Below are positions 60,358 to 64,000 of a DNA stretch of 64,000 bases, piece after piece (positions within the stretch are counted from its first letter, which is position 1; each line of letters opens with the position of its first letter). The DNA is from Tissierella sp. (GTDB lineage Bacteria > Bacillota > Clostridia > Tissierellales > Tissierellaceae). The notes beneath the pieces were generated by a model. It saw only the letters and a program-made list of their open reading frames with translations, did not search any database and was not told the DNA's origin. The position numbers were made by a program, and so were the translations under genes. Location: assembly GCF_031460495.1 (NCBI RefSeq), contig NZ_JAVKTS010000001.1, positions 310,001 through 374,000 on the forward strand, given 5' to 3'.

Positions 60358-61644
60358 ATGGATATTTTAGAAAAATTAAAGATACTGTCTGATGCAGCAA
60401 AATATGATGTATCTTGTTCATCATCAGGTAGCGATAGAAAGAATACTAAAGATGGCCTAGGTATAGCAAGCTCTTCTGGTATATGCCATAGTTGGGCCGA
60501 TGATGGACGATGTATATCCTTATTAAAGATTCTCATGACCAATTACTGTATATATGATTGTGTATATTGTGTTAATAGATCATCTAATGATTTACCTAGA
60601 GCTACTTTTACACCAGATGAGATAGTTGATTTAACTATGAATTTCTACAAGAGAAATTATATTGAAGGATTATTTTTAAGTGCAGCAGTCTTTAAATCTC
60701 CCAATTATACTATGGAGTTACTTCTCAAAGTAGTACAAAAGCTTAGAGAAGAAGAAAAGTTCAATGGATATATACATACAAAGGCAATACCTGGTGCAGA
60801 TAAGGAAATAGTTGATAAAGTAGGTAAATATGTGGACAGAATGAGCGTAAATATTGAGTTACCCACAGAGGAAGGATTGAAGCTCCTAGCACCTCATAAG
60901 AATAAAGAAAGCATATTTACACCAATGAAATTAATAAAGACAGGAATCATGCAATCCACAGAGGAAAGAAAGATATTTCGTTCCAGTCCCAAATTTGTCC
61001 CAGCAGGCCAGACTACACAATTAATAGTAGGAGCAACCCAAGACCATGATTTAAAGATACTCAGGCTTTCAGAGGGCCTATATAATTCATATAATCTAAA
61101 AAGAGTATATTATTCTGCCTTTATACCAGTATCCAATAATCCAAAATTGCCAGTATTAAAATCCCCTCCCCTTGTAAGGGAGAATAGACTTTATCAAGCA
61201 GACTGGCTACTTAGATTTTATGGATTTCAAGCAAAGGAACTATTAGATGAAGAGAAACCTGACTTTGATTTAGCCTTAGATCCAAAATGTGATTGGGCTC
61301 TTCGCAATATTCAATTATTCCCAGTGGAAATAAATAAGGCTGACTACGACACTTTGCTTAGGGTACCAGGTATTGGAGTGAAATCAGCAATGAAGATTAT
61401 CCAAGCTAGAAGATTTACATCAATAGATTTTTATGATTTAAAGAAATTAGGAATAGTATTGAAAAGAGCCCAATATTTCATTACCTGTAAGGGAAAATAT
61501 TATGGTATAAAGAGTATGGATAGTGAAATAATTAGAAATCAAATAGTTGAAAAAATTCCCATGGAAAAAAACCATCACCAACTATCTCTATTCGATAAGG
61601 TATCCTTAGAGGATAAATATATTCAAATAGGAGGTCAGTTATAA
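60358..61644 (+). CDS. putative DNA modification/repair radical SAM protein (TIGR03916 type)
   Basis: The 428-residue protein has the radical SAM cluster motif CIYDCVYC (residues 64-71) on an N-terminal half typical of the TIGR03916 family. At the C terminus it has a helix-hairpin-helix DNA-binding motif (LLRVPGIGVKSAMKIIQARRF, about residues 338-358). Members occur beside the TIGR03915 gene, as here, and are suspected to act on DNA. ATG 60358 follows GGGGTG at five bases; the ATG at 60295 lies inside the promoter palindrome and is not used. Its stop overlaps the next start (TAATG). The LexA-like box upstream suggests DNA-damage induction. The reaction is not known. Confidence 0.88.
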   Translation: MDILEKLKILSDAAKYDVSCSSSGSDRKNTKDGLGIASSSGICHSWADDGRCISLLKILMTNYCIYDCVYCVNRSSNDLPRATFTPDEIVDLTMNFYKRNYIEGLFLSAAVFKSPNYTMELLLKVVQKLREEEKFNGYIHTKAIPGADKEIVDKVGKYVDRMSVNIELPTEEGLKLLAPHKNKESIFTPMKLIKTGIMQSTEERKIFRSSPKFVPAGQTTQLIVGATQDHDLKILRLSEGLYNSYNLKRVYYSAFIPVSNNPKLPVLKSPPLVRENRLYQADWLLRFYGFQAKELLDEEKPDFDLALDPKCDWALRNIQLFPVEINKADYDTLLRVPGIGVKSAMKIIQARRFTSIDFYDLKKLGIVLKRAQYFITCKGKYYGIKSMDSEIIRNQIVEKIPMEKNHHQLSLFDKVSLEDKYIQIGGQL

Positions 61645-62381
61645 TGATTCAATATATTTATGATGGTAGCTTTGATGGTTTGTTGACATCAATATATGAA
61701 GCCTATTATAGGGAGGAAGATATTGACGATATAGTAGCTGAGGATAGTATGGAAGAAAATTTCTTAATAAGAAGAGTATTTATAGCCACAGAAATGGAGA
61801 AGGCTACTAAAGTATATAAGGCCATAGAGGATAAAATATCCGAAGAAAGCCTAAGGAGGGTTTTCTACAGTTATTTATCAGAACTACCAAGACATGGAAG
61901 AATTATACTTGAATATATTAGGCTAGGCTTCAAATTTGGGCCCCAGGTGGATTTGAATCTAAGCAATGATATTGTGTTGAAAATGGATAATATATATAGA
62001 AAAGTTAGCGGTGAAAGACATAGAATGCTTGGACTTGTAAGATTTAAACAGTTGGAAAATGGACTGTTTTATTCCTCCATAGAACCAGACCACAATATTG
62101 TAGGTCTTATTGCACCCTATTTTGTATCTAGGATGACCAACGAAAATTGGGTTATTCATGATGTGAAAAGGGGAATAGGTGCACTTTACAATGGCAAGGA
62201 GTGGATTATTCAGGATATAAAAATCAAAGATGATTTGCTATTAAAGGAGGAAGAAGAAGAGTATCAACAGCTATGGAAGGCATACTTTAAATCCATAGCC
62301 ATAGAAACAAAAATAAATCCTAAACTACAAAAAAGATGTATGCCAATGAGGTATTGGAAACATCTAGTAGAAAAAGCATGA
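61644..62381 (+). CDS. DNA metabolism protein, TIGR03915/DUF4130 family
   Basis: The 245-residue protein starts MIQYIYDGSFDGLLTSIYEAYY and contains RHRMLGLVRFKQLENGLFYSSIEPDHNIVGLIAPYFVSRMTNENWVIHDVKRG, typical of the DUF4130 family that partners the radical SAM protein upstream. In some bacteria the pair is fused to a uracil-DNA-glycosylase domain; that domain is not seen here. It overlaps the radical SAM stop by one base, so the two are made together. Probable partner in a DNA repair or modification step, with function inferred from association. Confidence 0.87.
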   Translation: MIQYIYDGSFDGLLTSIYEAYYREEDIDDIVAEDSMEENFLIRRVFIATEMEKATKVYKAIEDKISEESLRRVFYSYLSELPRHGRIILEYIRLGFKFGPQVDLNLSNDIVLKMDNIYRKVSGERHRMLGLVRFKQLENGLFYSSIEPDHNIVGLIAPYFVSRMTNENWVIHDVKRGIGALYNGKEWIIQDIKIKDDLLLKEEEEEYQQLWKAYFKSIAIETKINPKLQKRCMPMRYWKHLVEKA

Positions 62382-62389
62382 TGACAATA

Positions 62390-62467
62390 AAAAAACAGCC
62401 TATATAGGATACAACTGAAAAAGTATTATTATAACGAATTTTCAGTGGCTCCTATAAAGCTGTTTTT
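62390..62467. terminator. long bidirectional terminator stem-loop
   Basis: The outer stem AAAAAACAGC pairs with GCTGTTTTTT, with inner CTATAGGA-type and CTGAAAA/TTTTCAG pairings. It lies between the DNA-metabolism operon and the convergent amidohydrolase gene. Confidence 0.75.
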
Positions 62468-62474
62468 TGTATAT

Positions 62475-63716
62475 CTATTTAATTAAATTTCTTACAAATT
62501 GTCCTTCCTTCATAATTACTTCCATTTTTTCAACAGAAATATTATGAATATCAAGAAGAGGGTTATCCTTAAGGACGATTATATCAGCGAATTTACCTTC
62601 TTCTAATGTTCCGGTAATATTATCTACTTTCAACATTTCTGCACCATTTTTAGTTGCAGCTAATATTACTTCCATTTCTGATAAACCAGCTTTATTTAAG
62701 GCATACATTTCTGTTATAGCATATTTTCCATAAGGAGTTAAACTACTACAGAAGGAATCTGATCCTACAGTGATACGAATTCCTTTTTTATTTGCATTTT
62801 GCAAGTTATCAATTATACGATTTAATTCTTTTTCAGCAGTTGTATTGCCTGGATATTTATCGTGTATAGGTCTATAAGGCGGCTCATAGACTGTAAACCA
62901 TTCAAAGAAGAATTGCAAAGTAGGGCAGAAGGTAATATCCTTTTCCTTCATTATTTCAAGGCATTCTTCATTTAATTCCTGACCATGTATAATAGAAGAT
63001 ACACCTGTTTTACAGGAGTTTAAAGCACCCTCATAACCTTCTGCATGGGACCATACAGGGATTCCTACCATATTGCACTCATCAACTACTGCTTGAATTT
63101 CTTCCATTGAATAATGAGTAGCAGCTTTAGCATCATACTTCCATATTCCTCCTCCTGTAGACCAAATTTTAACAGCATCTGGATTTTCACGGAGTCTTTT
63201 TCTAATAGCTTTTCTAAGTTCCCAAGGACCGTCTACTCTTTCTGCCCATGGATGTGAGTCATTGTTATATTCTAAAGGCAATTTATGAGAATCACCATGG
63301 CCTGCAGTTCTACAGAATCCGAGACCAGTTGTAACAACTCTAGGTCCAGAGATAATACCTTGTTCAATCATATTTCTAATATGTATCCCAGAGCGAGAAA
63401 TTTCTCCAACAGTTGTTAACCCATGTTCCAATGCTTCTTTAGCTTGTGCTACAGCAACTATGGTTTTTTGAGTAACAGGTTCCAGTACCCACTCACTATC
63501 ATTATCACTTAAGTTTCCACTAAAATGAAGATGTGAATCAATTAAGCCTGGCATAATAGTCTTTCCAGTTATATCAATTACTTCACCATCAAACTTTGTA
63601 TCAGTAATAGGTCCAGCATATTTAATTTTTTTATCTTCTACAACTACCATAGAGTTTTCTATGACTTCTCCAGTACCATTTATCAATAGTCCACCAGTAA
63701 ATATAAACTTATTCAA
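62475..63716 (-). CDS. metal-dependent amidohydrolase (imidazolonepropionase/dipeptidase-like)
   Basis: The 413-residue TIM-barrel enzyme has the amidohydrolase metal ligands in order: PGLIDSHLHF (HxH, about residues 56-65), DAVKIWSTGG (bridging Lys), VWSHAEGYEG, SIIHGQEL and TVGSDSFCSS (Asp). The C-terminal ITGTLEEGKFADIIVLKDNPL is a hallmark of the imidazolonepropionase-related and Xaa-Pro dipeptidase branches. TTG at 63716 is the start, with GGAGG and GAGG before it on the minus strand. Substrate is unknown; it is not a typical allantoinase or hydantoinase. Confidence 0.87.
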   Translation of the reverse strand: MNKFIFTGGLLINGTGEVIENSMVVVEDKKIKYAGPITDTKFDGEVIDITGKTIMPGLIDSHLHFSGNLSDNDSEWVLEPVTQKTIVAVAQAKEALEHGLTTVGEISRSGIHIRNMIEQGIISGPRVVTTGLGFCRTAGHGDSHKLPLEYNNDSHPWAERVDGPWELRKAIRKRLRENPDAVKIWSTGGGIWKYDAKAATHYSMEEIQAVVDECNMVGIPVWSHAEGYEGALNSCKTGVSSIIHGQELNEECLEIMKEKDITFCPTLQFFFEWFTVYEPPYRPIHDKYPGNTTAEKELNRIIDNLQNANKKGIRITVGSDSFCSSLTPYGKYAITEMYALNKAGLSEMEVILAATKNGAEMLKVDNITGTLEEGKFADIIVLKDNPLLDIHNISVEKMEVIMKEGQFVRNLIK

Positions 63717-63890
63717 ATGTCCTCGCCTCCATATTCAATATTCATATATATTTTAACCTTAAACATTGAACTAAGCAATCTTTAAATAGTGAAATAAATA
63801 TTATTTTAGTAGACTAAATTCACACATTAATAGCTGAAATATGATAAAATAGTTTTAAATATAGAGAAGAAAAATTAAGTAGGTGGTAAA

Positions 63891-64000
63891 GTGACAAAAG
63901 ACTTTAATAAAGATTTTGAAAGCATTGGAAATAGTCAAATAGAGCTTCAATTAAGATTAATATTAGGTAATCTTCATGAAGCTGTTTGTGTTATAAATAC
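63891..64000 (+). CDS. start of a regulatory gene, probable PAS domain (truncated by window end)
   Basis: GTG at 63891 has GGTGG five bases upstream and the frame stays open to base 64000. The 36 visible residues end with LRLILGNLHEAVCVIN, which resembles the beginning of a PAS domain (NLxEGVxVID pattern). This suggests a sensor kinase or sigma-54-dependent regulator. Nothing more can be said without the downstream sequence. Confidence 0.5.
   Translation, partial: MTKDFNKDFESIGNSQIELQLRLILGNLHEAVCVIN

Noticed and set aside
62475-63716. Amidohydrolase as the missing allantoinase
   Set aside because: The C-terminal motif and ligand pattern fit the imidazolonepropionase/dipeptidase branch, and it is 13 kb from the allantoate operon on the other strand.
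1-64000. tRNA, rRNA, CRISPR arrays, complete insertion sequences
   Set aside because: None was recognised on either strand on reading through the window.

Overview
The window is 64 kb of AT-rich DNA from what looks like an anaerobic, low-GC Firmicute, probably a Clostridia/Tissierellia-type amino-acid or purine fermenter. The signs are strong GGAGG ribosome binding sites, many GTG/TTG starts, PerR with rubrerythrin and rubredoxin for oxidative stress, extracellular flavin-based electron transfer, and no respiratory oxidases. No rRNA, tRNA, CRISPR array or complete transposon was seen. Species identity is inference.

Region 1 (1-6700) is a string of short, unrelated accessory genes: GNAT, HAD phosphatase, NUDIX, MutS-like membrane ATPase, GNAT, MazG-like, methyltransferase and MATE pump. 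Several are separated by diverged copies of one intergenic motif, which gives a cassette-like look. Region 2 (6789-21404) is one same-strand block of about 14.5 kb. It holds a full set of oxalurate-carbamoyltransferase-like genes (AllH-, AllF-, AllG-like, with AllF split into two genes), a cyclase-family ring hydrolase, a class III CoA-transferase, a PucR regulator, a UraA-type nucleobase permease, an amidase and a three-subunit molybdenum hydroxylase. Region 3 (21409-36440) is mixed housekeeping and stress: a PHP phosphoesterase, an iron-type ABC transporter with a glycosyltransferase, endonuclease IV, a CadC/CadA metal-efflux operon with its operator, an ABC-F protein behind a terminator hairpin, a chemoreceptor and an esterase.

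Region 4 (36651-49069) is a second ureide operon that reads as a pathway: allantoate amidohydrolase, ureidoglycine aminohydrolase, ureidoglycolate dehydrogenase, oxalurate carbamoyltransferase (AllF, AllG, AllH), carbamate kinase, two transporters and a PucR regulator. It should convert allantoate to oxamate, NH3 and CO2, with one ATP from carbamoyl phosphate. No allantoinase is present here. Region 5 (49261-64000) has a CBS protein, a CDF metal transporter, mnmA, a PerR-rubrerythrin operon with a clear operator-promoter, rubredoxin, uppP, DegV, a MerR-zinc-ribbon-methyltransferase fusion, a secreted FMN/FAD reductase, a MATE pump, a radical-SAM/DNA-metabolism gene pair behind a near-consensus LexA box, an amidohydrolase and the start of a PAS-like gene.

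The most interesting proposal is that Region 2 encodes an energy-conserving oxidative pyrimidine (uracil/barbiturate) pathway modelled on oxalurate phosphorolysis: hydroxylation to barbiturate, ring opening to ureidomalonate, phosphorolysis to malonamate plus carbamoyl phosphate, deamidation to malonate, and CoA activation. The carbamate kinase of Region 4 would serve both clusters. This is inference from gene content and motifs and needs biochemical testing.
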